The notes beneath the pieces are model-generated. The model made no database searches. It was not told the origin of the DNA and saw only the letters and a program-made list of their open reading frames with translations. DNA of 8,800 nucleotides from Lachnospiraceae bacterium. Its GTDB lineage: Bacteria; Bacillota; Clostridia; Lachnospirales; Lachnospiraceae. Each line of letters opens with the position of its first letter. Position 1 is the first letter of the stretch. The stretch lies in assembly GCA_017380975.1 (NCBI GenBank), contig JAFOCX010000176.1:1-8800 (forward strand). The letters are read 5' to 3'. Positions 1 to 7,161 of the stretch are shown piece by piece. Both the position numbers and the translations under genes were made by a program.

Positions 1-749
1 GGAATGCAGAAATCCGGAACAAATGCGATACCGAGTCCGATCCTTGCAAGATCGATCAGAAGGTCATTACTGCTTAGTTCGATTTCCGGAACCAGATCCA
101 GATGTGACTTCTGGAAGATCGAGTGAAGGAATTCGCTGGTAGTGCTCTTTCGATCCAGCATCATGATCGGATAATGAAGCAGTTCATGAAGGGAGAGCGT
201 CTTGTTTCGAAGTGGAAAATACTTCGAATTTGCCACAAAAATATCGTGGAACTCTTTGATCGTACGGATGTTGTTGACGTTGGACAGTCCGGAGTTTGGG
301 AAGTTACTGATGACAAAATCAACCTGACCGGTCTCTAAAATATGAGCACAGTCGATGGAGGTGGAGTTCGTAACTTTAATATGAACATTCGGATGATCCC
401 TGTGAAATTTATTTAAATACGGAACAAGGAAATAACGACAGATCGTATCGCTGGCTGCGATTCGAAGCTGGCCGCCGTTTAAGGTGTTTGCTTCAAGAAG
501 CTGATTTTCACCCTGGCGTATGAGGTTCATCGCAGGTTCAATATGTTTGAACAGGATCTCGCCTTCCGGAGTTAACTGTACACGTTTGGTACTGCGGATA
601 AACAGGTTCTGTCCCAACTTCTTTTCCAAAATTTTGATCGACTGGCTGACTGCCGACTGGGAGATATAGAGCTGCTTGGATGCTTCAGAAAAGCTTAATG
701 TACGGGCAACATAATAGAATACTTTATATAATTCATAGTTTACATCCAT
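1..749 (-). CDS. LysR-family transcriptional regulator (C-terminus cut by window edge)
   Basis: This is a DNA-binding regulator of the LysR family, cytoplasmic and probably tetrameric as is usual for the family. Reading the minus strand from ATG at 749 gives 249 uninterrupted codons to the left edge; family members are about 290-305 residues, so roughly the last 45 are missing. Residues about 3-62 form the winged helix-turn-helix, including SFSEASKQLYISQSAVSQSI and the wing ending in QLTPEGE. Residues about 91-249 form the periplasmic-binding-protein-like effector domain, which begins at GGQLRIAAS and includes the late family motif RIGLGIAFVPDF. The start is fixed by AGGAGG at 762-757, seven bases before the ATG. 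The gene is divergent from the sigma-like gene with overlapping promoters, the classic arrangement in which a LysR protein represses itself and controls its neighbour. The effector cannot be told from sequence. Family assignment is very secure; target assignment is inference. Confidence 0.95.
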   Translation of the reverse strand, partial: MDVNYELYKVFYYVARTLSFSEASKQLYISQSAVSQSIKILEKKLGQNLFIRSTKRVQLTPEGEILFKHIEPAMNLIRQGENQLLEANTLNGGQLRIAASDTICRYFLVPYLNKFHRDHPNVHIKVTNSTSIDCAHILETGQVDFVISNFPNSGLSNVNNIRTIKEFHDIFVANSKYFPLRNKTLSLHELLHYPIMMLDRKSTTSEFLHSIFQKSHLDLVPEIELSSNDLLIDLARIGLGIAFVPDFCI

Positions 750-772
750 TATTAGACCTCCTTATAAGAACG

Positions 773-793
773 AATCCATTTTAACATAGGATT
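773..793. promoter_or_regulatory. Inverted repeat AATCC-N11-GGATT, candidate LysR operator
   Basis: AATCC at 773-777 and GGATT at 789-793 are perfect inverted arms around 11 bases. The repeat encloses the lysR -10 (783-778), where a bound regulator would block its own transcription. The geometry is not the strict T-N11-A LysR box: the T at 775 and A at 791 are 15 bases apart. Five-base arms can also arise by chance, so this is only a candidate. Confidence 0.3.
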
Positions 794-806
794 TATCGTT
801 TGAAAA
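778..806 (-). promoter_or_regulatory. Candidate promoter of the lysR gene
   Basis: On the minus strand, TAAAAT (783-778) preceded by TG one base upstream (786-785) forms an extended -10. TTTTCA (806-801) lies 17 bases further upstream as a 4-of-6 match to -35. Transcription would begin near 771, giving a leader of about 20 bases that carries the AGGAGG site. Its -35 overlaps the -35 of the opposing promoter. Confidence 0.5.
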
Positions 807-827
807 GAGGGGAATTTGTGATATATT
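800..827 (+). promoter_or_regulatory. Promoter of the sigma-like gene
   Basis: TTGAAA at 800-805 is a good -35 (5 of 6). TATATT at 822-827 follows after a 16-base spacer, and TG at 819-820 makes it an extended -10. Transcription would start about 834, leaving a leader of about 26 bases with GAAGGAG at 845-851. The -35 shares bases 801-805 with the -35 of the opposing lysR promoter, so the two probably compete for polymerase. Confidence 0.6.
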
Positions 828-860
828 AGAAAATGGAATAGAATGAAGGAGTGAATGGAT

Positions 861-1499
861 ATGGGAAATAAATTTGATGATATGGAATTACCGCAGGAGA
901 TTCTTGATGAGTTAGAAGCAGATGCTGCTGCGGCAGAGGAAGCAGAAGTTCAGGAAGATGACGGAATGCAGACAGAAGATATTTACCGTGTGTATATGGA
1001 AGAGCTTGCTGCGATCCCGCCATGTACAGCTGCAGAAAATGAAGAACTCCTCGGAAAGGTGAAGGCAGGAGTGGCAGGGGCCAGAGAGCGCCTGATCGAA
1101 GGCAATCTCAGAAATGCACTGATGCATGTGCAGAACTATATCAACCGCGGTGTTCCGATGGCAGACCTGATCCAGGAGGCAAGCATGGAATTGATGATGC
1201 TTGTGGATGATGCCTTCGAAGGAAGTTTTGAAAAACTTTTGGAGAGCAGGATCCGTGTCCGCATGGAAGAGGTTATTAGCGAGCAGACTTCTGCAAGTAA
1301 TATTGAGGAAGAGGTACTTGCACGTGTCAATGTTCTTCAGGAGGTATCCAAAGAACTGGCGGAGCGTTTCGGACGTGAACCCAAACTGGAAGAACTTGCT
1401 GAGTACATGAAGATGACTGAAGACGAAGTGCGTGAGATCATGAAAGTGACCATGGATGCCCTGAGTCTCAGCGAAGCGAACCGTGCACTGCAGAGTTAA
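861..1499 (+). CDS. Degenerate sigma-70-like protein (regions 1.2 to 3 only)
   Basis: A 212-residue acidic protein collinear with the middle of RpoD. Residues 1-35 are a very acidic tail. About 38-64 resemble region 1.2 (EDIYRVYMEEL). About 74-120 resemble regions 2.1-2.2 (NLRNALMHVQNYINRG, then DLIQEASMELM), where D102, Q105, E106 and M112 match the E. coli sigma70 core-binding residues D403, Q406, E407 and M413. From residue 123 on, the alignment runs without gaps to the region 3 motif GREP (171-174), but the promoter-contact positions are replaced: Y430 by L126, W433 by S129, W434 by R130, Q437 by V133, T440 by E136, H455 by E151, E458 by A154. It stops just after region 3, so region 4 (-35 recognition) is absent. 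The start at 861 is chosen because GAAGGAG (845-851) lies 9 bases upstream; an in-frame ATG at 855 would leave only 3. It likely binds core polymerase without reading promoters; the function is unknown. Confidence 0.85.
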   Translation: MGNKFDDMELPQEILDELEADAAAAEEAEVQEDDGMQTEDIYRVYMEELAAIPPCTAAENEELLGKVKAGVAGARERLIEGNLRNALMHVQNYINRGVPMADLIQEASMELMMLVDDAFEGSFEKLLESRIRVRMEEVISEQTSASNIEEEVLARVNVLQEVSKELAERFGREPKLEELAEYMKMTEDEVREIMKVTMDALSLSEANRALQS

Positions 1500-1648
1500 T
1501 CTTTTGATAAGTGCATATTATAAATACGATTAAATATATTAATTTTACTAATTTAATGACGCTGTGATAAGATGATATATGTAACAATATGGTTTTTCAG
1601 TATCACTATAAATAAATCAATGTGTAAAACACACAAGGAGGAAAACAC
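1500..1648 (+). promoter_or_regulatory. AT-rich purL leader with weak promoter candidates
   Basis: This 149-base gap is much more AT-rich than the genes around it. I see no GC-rich hairpin with a T-run after the sigma-like gene, so read-through into purL is possible. The best promoter guess is an extended -10, TG at 1565-1566 with TAAGAT at 1568-1573, and a weak -35 TTACTA at 1545-1550 (17-base spacer). TATAAA at 1607-1612 is a second -10 candidate but has no good -35. GTGATA (1564-1569) and TATCAC (1601-1606) could pair, and TGTGT/ACACA (1621-1633) could form a tiny hairpin just before the ribosome binding site. None matches a purine riboswitch or PurR box that I can recognise. Confidence 0.35.
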
Positions 1649-4600
1649 ATGAGCGTAAAGCGCGTATTTGTTGAAAAGAAGCCTGCATTTGCTGTACAGG
1701 CGAAAGAACTCCGTTCTGAGATCGAAAGCTATCTTAGCATTTCCGGTGTTACAGGAGTTCGTGTACTGATCCGTTATGACGTTGAAAACATTTCCGAGGG
1801 TACTTATGCACAGGCTCTCGCTACGATTTTCTCTGAGCCGCCGGTAGACGAGGTGTTCGAAGGAACATTCCCGCACGAGGCAAATGACACAGTATTCTCC
1901 GTAGAGTATCTTCCGGGTCAGTTTGACCAGAGAGCAGACTCTGCTGAGCAGTGTGTAAAACTTTTAAATGAGACAGAGGAGCCGGTGATCAAATCTGCTA
2001 CTACATATGTTATTTCCGGTGAATTAACAGCTGAGCAGGTTGCTGCGATCAAATCCTTCTGTATCAACCCGGTAGACTCCCGTGAGGCTATGGAAGAAAT
2101 CCCGGAGACACTTGTTACAGTGTTCGAGACTCCGGCTGATGTTGCGATCTTCGAAGGTTTCATTGGTATGAACGATGAAGAGCTTGCAGATCTTTACAAA
2201 TCCTTAAACCTTGCAATGACAATTAAGGATTTCCAGCACATCCACAACTATTATAAGAACGAAGAGCATCGTGATCCGTCTGTAACAGAGATCCGTGTTC
2301 TTGATACATATTGGTCTGACCACTGCCGTCATACTACATTCTCCACAGAGCTTAAGAACATCACTTTCACAGAGGGCGATTATAAGAAGCCGATCGAAGA
2401 GACATTTTTAAAATATCTTGCAGATCATCAGGAGATGTACAAAGGCAGAGACGACAAATTCGTTTGCCTTATGGATCTTGCATGCCTTGGCGCGAAGAAA
2501 CTTCGCAAAGAGGGTAAGGTAGAAGACCTTGAAGTTTCTGAAGAGATCAATGCATGCTCCATCGTTGTTCCGGTTGAGATCGACGGAAAGACAGAGGAGT
2601 GGCTTGTAAACTTCAAGAACGAGACTCATAACCACCCGACAGAGATCGAGCCGTTCGGCGGCGCTGCTACATGTCTCGGCGGTGCAATCCGCGATCCGCT
2701 TTCCGGCCGTACATATGTATATCAGGCGATGCGTATCACAGGTGCTGCTGATCCGACAAAGTCCTTAAGCGAGACTATGAAGGGCAAACTTCCGCAGAGA
2801 AAGATCGTTACTGAGGCAGCTCACGGCTACAGCTCCTACGGTAACCAGATCGGTCTTGCAACAGGTTATGTAAAAGAGTTATATCATCCGGGCTACGTTG
2901 CGAAGAGAATGGAAGTTGGTGCTGTTATGGCAGCTGCTCCGAGAGCAAACGTAATCCGCGAGACATCTGATCCGGGCGATATCATCGTATTACTTGGCGG
3001 ACGTACAGGCCGTGACGGTATCGGCGGTGCGACAGGTTCCTCCAAGGTTCACACAGAGGAATCCATCGAAGTTTGCGGTGCAGAGGTTCAGAAGGGTAAT
3101 GCTCCGACAGAGCGTAAGATCCAGAGAATGTTCCGCAGACCGGAAGTTTCCAGATTAATTAAGAAATGTAATGACTTTGGTGCAGGCGGTGTATCCGTAG
3201 CGATCGGTGAGCTTGCAGCAGGTCTTCAGATCGACCTTGATAAAGTTCCGAAGAAATACGCAGGTCTTGACGGTACAGAGCTTGCTATTTCCGAGTCTCA
3301 GGAGCGTATGGCAGTTGTTCTCGATCCGAAGGATGTGGATGCATTCTTAGGTTATGCAGCAGAGGAGAACCTTGAGGCAGTTGCTGTTGCTGAAGTTACA
3401 GAGAGCCCGCGTCTTGTGATCAACTGGAGAGGTAAAACAATCGTTGATCTCAGCCGTGCATTCCTCGATACAAACGGTGCACATCAGGAAGCTGACGTTA
3501 CTCTTGTGGTTCCGAACCGTGAGGGCAGACCGTTTGATAAGAAAGAAATCGCTGATGTTAAGGAAACATGGATGAACATGTTAGGTTCCTTAAATGTATG
3601 TTCCCAGAAGGGTCTTGTTGAGCGTTTCGACGCTTCCATCGGTTCCGCAACTGTTATGATGCCGTACGGCGGTAAGTTCCAGCAGACAGAGATCCAGACG
3701 ATGGTAGCAAAACTTCCGGTACTCGAAGGCAAGTGTGATGCTGTAACTCTTATGAGCTACGGTTTCGATCCGTACCTTTCCAGCTGGAGCCCGTACCACG
3801 GTTCTGTATATGCAGTTCTTTCTTCCATCGCGAAGATCGTTGCTGCCGGCGGTGACTATACAAAGATCCGCTTCTCCTTCCAGGAGTACTTCAAGAGACT
3901 GGCAAGCGATCCGACACGTTGGGGTCAGCCGTTCGCAGCACTGCTTGGTGCTTACGACGCTCAGCTTGGTTTCGGTCTTCCGTCCATCGGCGGTAAAGAC
4001 AGTATGTCCGGAAGCTTCAAGGAAGAAGGAGGCGAGGAAGTAAATGTTCCGCCGACACTGATTTCCTTCGCAGTGAATGTGGCAGATTCTAAGACAATGA
4101 TCTCTCCGGAATTCAAAAAAGCCGGCAACAAGATTGTTGTGTTCAATATTGAAAAAGACGGTTATGATCTTCCGAACTACGAGCAGATCATGGACGGTTA
4201 TTCTAAGATTTTCGCTGATATCGCAGCTGGTAAGATCGTTTCTGCATATGCGGTTGAGGCGAACGGTGTGGCTGAGGCTGTTTCTAAGATGGCATTCGGT
4301 AACCACATGGGTGTTAAGATCGACAACATGTCTGCAGAAGACTTCTTCGCAGCAGGCTGGGGCAACATCGTTTGTGAAGTTCCGGCTGACAAAGTGGCAG
4401 AGCTCACAGCAGCATGCACAGTGATCGGTGAGGTTACTGATACAGCAGCGTTCGAGTTTGGCACAGCAGTTATCACAATGGAAGAGGCTCTTGCTACATG
4501 GAGCGCAACTCTTGAGGATGTATTCCCGACAGAGTCCGGCGTTGAGCAGGTTCCGGTAGAAAATGATGTTTACGAAGCAAAGAACATTGTGATCTGCAAC

Positions 4601-5410
4601 CATAAGATCGCTGCTCCGAACGTATTCATTCCGGTATTCCCGGGTACAAACTGTGAGTATGACAGTGCGAAAGCATTCACACGCGCAGGTGCAAATGTAA
4701 CAACAAAAGTATTCCGCAACTTAAGCGCAGAAGATATCCGCGATTCTGTTGAGGTATTCAGAAAGGAGATCGCAAAAGCTCAGATCATCATGTTCCCGGG
4801 CGGATTCTCCGCAGGTGATGAACCGGATGGTTCCGCGAAATTCTTTGCTACAGCATTCAGAAATGAAGTGCTGAAAGAAGAGATCGAGAAGATGTTAAAT
4901 GAGCGCGATGGTCTTATGCTCGGTATCTGTAACGGTTTCCAGGCTCTTATCAAACTTGGCCTTGTTCCGAACGGTACAATCTCTGAGCAGAAACCGGATT
5001 CTCCGACATTAACATACAACAACATCGGTCGTCACATCTCCAAGATGGTAAACCTGAAAGTTGTTTCCAACAAGTCCCCGTGGCTTGCAGGCGCTGAACT
5101 TGGCGGCGTTTACGTAAACCCGGTATCCCACGGTGAGGGTCGTTTCGTAGCAAGCGAAGAGTGGCTTAAGAAGCTGTTCGCAAACGGACAGGTTGCTACT
5201 CAGTACGTGGATGCAAACGGCAACGCGACTATGGATGAGTACTGGAACCCGAACGGTTCTTACATGGCAATCGAGGGTATCACAAGCCCGGATGGCCGTA
5301 TCTATGGTAAGATGGCTCACTCTGAGAGACGCGGCGATGCAGTTGCGAAGAACATCTACGGCGAGCAGGATCTCAAACTGTTCGAGAGCGGTGTAAAATA
5401 CTTCAGATAA
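1649..5410 (+). CDS. purL: Phosphoribosylformylglycinamidine synthase, single-chain type
   Basis: FGAM synthetase, the fourth step of de novo purine synthesis: it converts FGAR, glutamine and ATP to FGAM in the cytoplasm. The 1253-residue chain fuses what Bacillus makes as PurS, PurL and PurQ. A PurS-like N-terminal domain (about 1-150) is followed by a linker with SDHCRH (223-228). The tandem synthetase halves carry NETHNHPT (324-331), a glycine-rich GGRTGRDGIGG loop (from 450), CNDFGAGG (507-514) and GLPSIGGKDSMSG (776-788). A class I glutaminase domain fills about 991-1253: PVFPGTNC, PGGFSAGDE, nucleophile C1094 in GICNGFQ, and H1224/E1226 in HSERRGD. All catalytic motifs are intact and length is normal. 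AAGGAGG at 1635-1641 sits 7 bases before the ATG. Three in-frame stops (TAA TAA TAG) end it. Codon use is strongly biased, suggesting high expression. No other pur gene is adjacent, so purL is here a stand-alone gene. Confidence 0.98.
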   Translation: MSVKRVFVEKKPAFAVQAKELRSEIESYLSISGVTGVRVLIRYDVENISEGTYAQALATIFSEPPVDEVFEGTFPHEANDTVFSVEYLPGQFDQRADSAEQCVKLLNETEEPVIKSATTYVISGELTAEQVAAIKSFCINPVDSREAMEEIPETLVTVFETPADVAIFEGFIGMNDEELADLYKSLNLAMTIKDFQHIHNYYKNEEHRDPSVTEIRVLDTYWSDHCRHTTFSTELKNITFTEGDYKKPIEETFLKYLADHQEMYKGRDDKFVCLMDLACLGAKKLRKEGKVEDLEVSEEINACSIVVPVEIDGKTEEWLVNFKNETHNHPTEIEPFGGAATCLGGAIRDPLSGRTYVYQAMRITGAADPTKSLSETMKGKLPQRKIVTEAAHGYSSYGNQIGLATGYVKELYHPGYVAKRMEVGAVMAAAPRANVIRETSDPGDIIVLLGGRTGRDGIGGATGSSKVHTEESIEVCGAEVQKGNAPTERKIQRMFRRPEVSRLIKKCNDFGAGGVSVAIGELAAGLQIDLDKVPKKYAGLDGTELAISESQERMAVVLDPKDVDAFLGYAAEENLEAVAVAEVTESPRLVINWRGKTIVDLSRAFLDTNGAHQEADVTLVVPNREGRPFDKKEIADVKETWMNMLGSLNVCSQKGLVERFDASIGSATVMMPYGGKFQQTEIQTMVAKLPVLEGKCDAVTLMSYGFDPYLSSWSPYHGSVYAVLSSIAKIVAAGGDYTKIRFSFQEYFKRLASDPTRWGQPFAALLGAYDAQLGFGLPSIGGKDSMSGSFKEEGGEEVNVPPTLISFAVNVADSKTMISPEFKKAGNKIVVFNIEKDGYDLPNYEQIMDGYSKIFADIAAGKIVSAYAVEANGVAEAVSKMAFGNHMGVKIDNMSAEDFFAAGWGNIVCEVPADKVAELTAACTVIGEVTDTAAFEFGTAVITMEEALATWSATLEDVFPTESGVEQVPVENDVYEAKNIVICNHKIAAPNVFIPVFPGTNCEYDSAKAFTRAGANVTTKVFRNLSAEDIRDSVEVFRKEIAKAQIIMFPGGFSAGDEPDGSAKFFATAFRNEVLKEEIEKMLNERDGLMLGICNGFQALIKLGLVPNGTISEQKPDSPTLTYNNIGRHISKMVNLKVVSNKSPWLAGAELGGVYVNPVSHGEGRFVASEEWLKKLFANGQVATQYVDANGNATMDEYWNPNGSYMAIEGITSPDGRIYGKMAHSERRGDAVAKNIYGEQDLKLFESGVKYFR

Positions 5411-5416
5411 TAATAG

Positions 5417-5457
5417 AGGTCGGCATTTTCCTATTGGAAGATGCCGATCTTATTGTT
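5417..5457 (+). terminator. Intrinsic terminator of purL
   Basis: Bases 5417-5431 and 5436-5450 form a 15-bp stem with two G-U wobbles, closed by the four-base loop TATT. A short T-rich tail (TTATTGTT) follows. It starts 6 bases after the first purL stop codon. The tail is interrupted by an A and a G, so termination may be incomplete. Confidence 0.85.
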
Positions 5458-5462
5458 ATAAT
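5434..5462 (+). promoter_or_regulatory. Extended -10 promoter overlapping the purL terminator
   Basis: A perfect TATAAT at 5457-5462 is preceded by TG at 5454-5455, a full extended -10. TTGGAA at 5434-5439, 17 bases upstream, matches 4 of 6 of the -35. The -35 lies in the loop and 3' arm of the purL terminator. Transcription would begin near 5469, leaving a leader of about 45 bases before the NlpC/P60 gene. Confidence 0.7.
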
Positions 5463-5513
5463 AGGCATGAGCAATATCGTAAAATGCAATTGTTTTTTTA
5501 GAAGGGATTATAT

Positions 5514-7145
5514 ATGAGAAAAGAAATTGGTATGTTAGGTATTATCCTTTGCATGGGTATGACGGCAGGCACTGCTTATGCAGGCACCTGGTCTCTGGAA
5601 GGAAATGAATGGTATTATTTCGATGAGCAGGGAGAAAAAGAGACCGGTTGGGTCAAAGACCAAGGAAAATGGTATTACCTGGATGTACACGGTGTGATGC
5701 AGACCGGTTGGGTTGAGTCGAATGGTGCATGGTATTATTTCAATGATGACGGCAGTATGGTTAGCGGTGATCAGACAATTCGAGGAGTGGATTACTCTTT
5801 CAGTAAACATGGCTGGCTGATCGAAGGCCCGGGAATGGATATGGAATACAGTCCTTCTATGGCTCCGAATATGACATGGCAGATGTGTACTGCAGATTAC
5901 TGGATCGATCGTATGAATAAGCCGAATGAAGTGCTGTTAACAGAGGATGAGATTCAGGATCTGAATCAGAAGATTCTGAAGAAATCCGGAACCAATATGT
6001 ATGATCTTGCGAAGATCGCGCCGACTTTTAATGGCGTGAAGATGGCGGCAAACAATGCGAATTTTAAATCTCCGACAGGACTTTACCTGGATGGAAAAGC
6101 AGTTCCGGAGGAATACTACGAAGCGATCCGTAATAATATCCGCAATGCCAATGTTTCTGAGACGATGGAGATCCAATATGCGTTTTCTGTGAACCGCACA
6201 GAGATGAAGGCGTATCCGTATGAGGAGTTTTTATCCGATAGTAAGACTGATGTAGAATGGGATAATCTGGTAAGTGCAGCAATACGTGTCAATGAGCCAT
6301 TGGTTGTTTATTTCTACACAGCTGATGGAAAATATGCACTTGCAAAAAACTCTGTATGTTCCGGCTGGGTACCGACAAAGGATATTGCAGTCTGTGCAAG
6401 TAAAGCAGAGTGGGAAGATGCACAGAAGATGGAACAGTTTCTTGTGGTAACAGGAGAGAAAGTTTACTTAGAGGCCGGTACAGCTTACCCGGAAGTGTCT
6501 GAGAAATGTCTTCCGATGGGAACTGTGTTAGAGCTGGTAAGTGAAAAAGATGCGCTTCTCATGAATCGTATCTCCTGGAACAACTATGTTGTAAAAATGC
6601 CGCATCGAAATGAAGACGGAAGCTTCTCTCAGAGAAAAGTTCTGATCCCTGCAAACCGTGATGTGAATGTAGGTTATCTCAAGATGACACGTGCAGAAAT
6701 CGTAAGACAGGCATTTAAGTGTCTTGGCAACCGTTATGGCTGGGGCGGCATGTTAAATTCTCAGGACTGCTCCGGATACATTCGTGATGTATATCGCTGC
6801 TTTGGTCTGGATATTCCGAGAAATACCACATGGCAGGCTGCAATGCCGGTTCAGGTTACGAATCTTGGCGCGATGACAGATATCGAGAAAAAACAAGCAT
6901 TAAACAGAATGGAGCCTGGAACCATTCTTCAGTTCCCGGGACATGAGATGTTGTACCTTGGAGAAAAAGACGGACGTTATTATACAATTAATGACATCAG
7001 CAGTATGGTAAGTCCGGTAGAAGGTGAAACAGGAACAGAAGTGTTAAGAATCCGCAGTGTCATTGTTAATGATCTGTCTACAAGACGTAAAAACGGCAAA
7101 CAGTGGTTACAGCAGCTTTCCAATGGAATTCTGATCTGGGAATAA
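5514..7145 (+). CDS. Secreted wall-binding NlpC/P60 peptidoglycan endopeptidase
   Basis: A 543-residue exported cell-wall hydrolase, predicted to cut peptide stems of peptidoglycan, probably at gamma-D-Glu-diamino acid bonds as in YkfC-like enzymes. Residues 1-23 are a type I signal peptide (basic start, hydrophobic core, AYA before G24). Residues 26-105 are four 20-residue choline-binding-type repeats, three clear (WYYF/WYYL cores) and one degenerate. Residues about 121-170 resemble the N-terminal stabilising domain seen before some NlpC/P60 modules (ADYWIDRMNKPNEVLLTEDE). Two SH3-like domains follow, about 255-300 (ending CSGWVPTKDI) and 309-390. The NlpC/P60 domain runs from about 391 to 510: nucleophile C419 in QDCSGYI, H477 in PGHEMLYLG, and N493 as the likely third polar residue. 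The start is set by GAAGGGA (5501-5507), 6 bases before ATG. It is first in a likely operon driven by the promoter at 5434-5462. Domain order is secure; the exact bond cut is inference. Confidence 0.92.
   Translation: MRKEIGMLGIILCMGMTAGTAYAGTWSLEGNEWYYFDEQGEKETGWVKDQGKWYYLDVHGVMQTGWVESNGAWYYFNDDGSMVSGDQTIRGVDYSFSKHGWLIEGPGMDMEYSPSMAPNMTWQMCTADYWIDRMNKPNEVLLTEDEIQDLNQKILKKSGTNMYDLAKIAPTFNGVKMAANNANFKSPTGLYLDGKAVPEEYYEAIRNNIRNANVSETMEIQYAFSVNRTEMKAYPYEEFLSDSKTDVEWDNLVSAAIRVNEPLVVYFYTADGKYALAKNSVCSGWVPTKDIAVCASKAEWEDAQKMEQFLVVTGEKVYLEAGTAYPEVSEKCLPMGTVLELVSEKDALLMNRISWNNYVVKMPHRNEDGSFSQRKVLIPANRDVNVGYLKMTRAEIVRQAFKCLGNRYGWGGMLNSQDCSGYIRDVYRCFGLDIPRNTTWQAAMPVQVTNLGAMTDIEKKQALNRMEPGTILQFPGHEMLYLGEKDGRYYTINDISSMVSPVEGETGTEVLRIRSVIVNDLSTRRKNGKQWLQQLSNGILIWE
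5589..5828 (+). repeat. Four 60-bp tandem units coding the wall-binding repeats
   Basis: Each unit encodes 20 residues. ATGGTATTA recurs at 5609, 5669 and 5729, and the 13-mer AGACCGGTTGGGT at 5641 and 5701, all at exactly 60-bp spacing. The fourth unit (5769-5828) keeps only the G, Y, F and G positions of the protein repeat and has lost the DNA identity. This suggests recent duplication of the central units and decay at the edge. Confidence 0.85.
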
Positions 7146-7161
7146 TAAGGATCAATAAGAA

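Noticed and set aside
123..338. A 71-codon plus-strand open frame at the left end.
   Set aside because: It is antisense to the effector domain of the lysR gene and has no ribosome binding site or domain.
861..1499. The sigma-like gene as a frameshifted or truncated rpoD remnant.
   Set aside because: The frame is clean, length agrees with sigma70 spacing between the kept motifs, and promoter-contact residues are replaced by substitutions rather than lost by a frameshift.
1529..1557. ATTAAAT/ATTTAAT inverted repeat as a terminator of the sigma-like gene.
   Set aside because: The stem is only A-T pairs with a 15-base loop and no T-run, so it would be unstable; such repeats are expected by chance in AT-rich DNA.
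3590..4603. A 337-codon open frame on the minus strand inside purL.
   Set aside because: It is antisense to conserved PurL synthetase motifs, its translation is Cys/His/Arg-rich with no recognisable domain, and it is explained by the strong codon bias of purL.
5535..5553. A lipoprotein signal in the NlpC/P60 protein because of C13 in the hydrophobic core.
   Set aside because: The residue before C13 is leucine, not the small residue a lipobox needs, while AYA before G24 is a good type I cleavage site.
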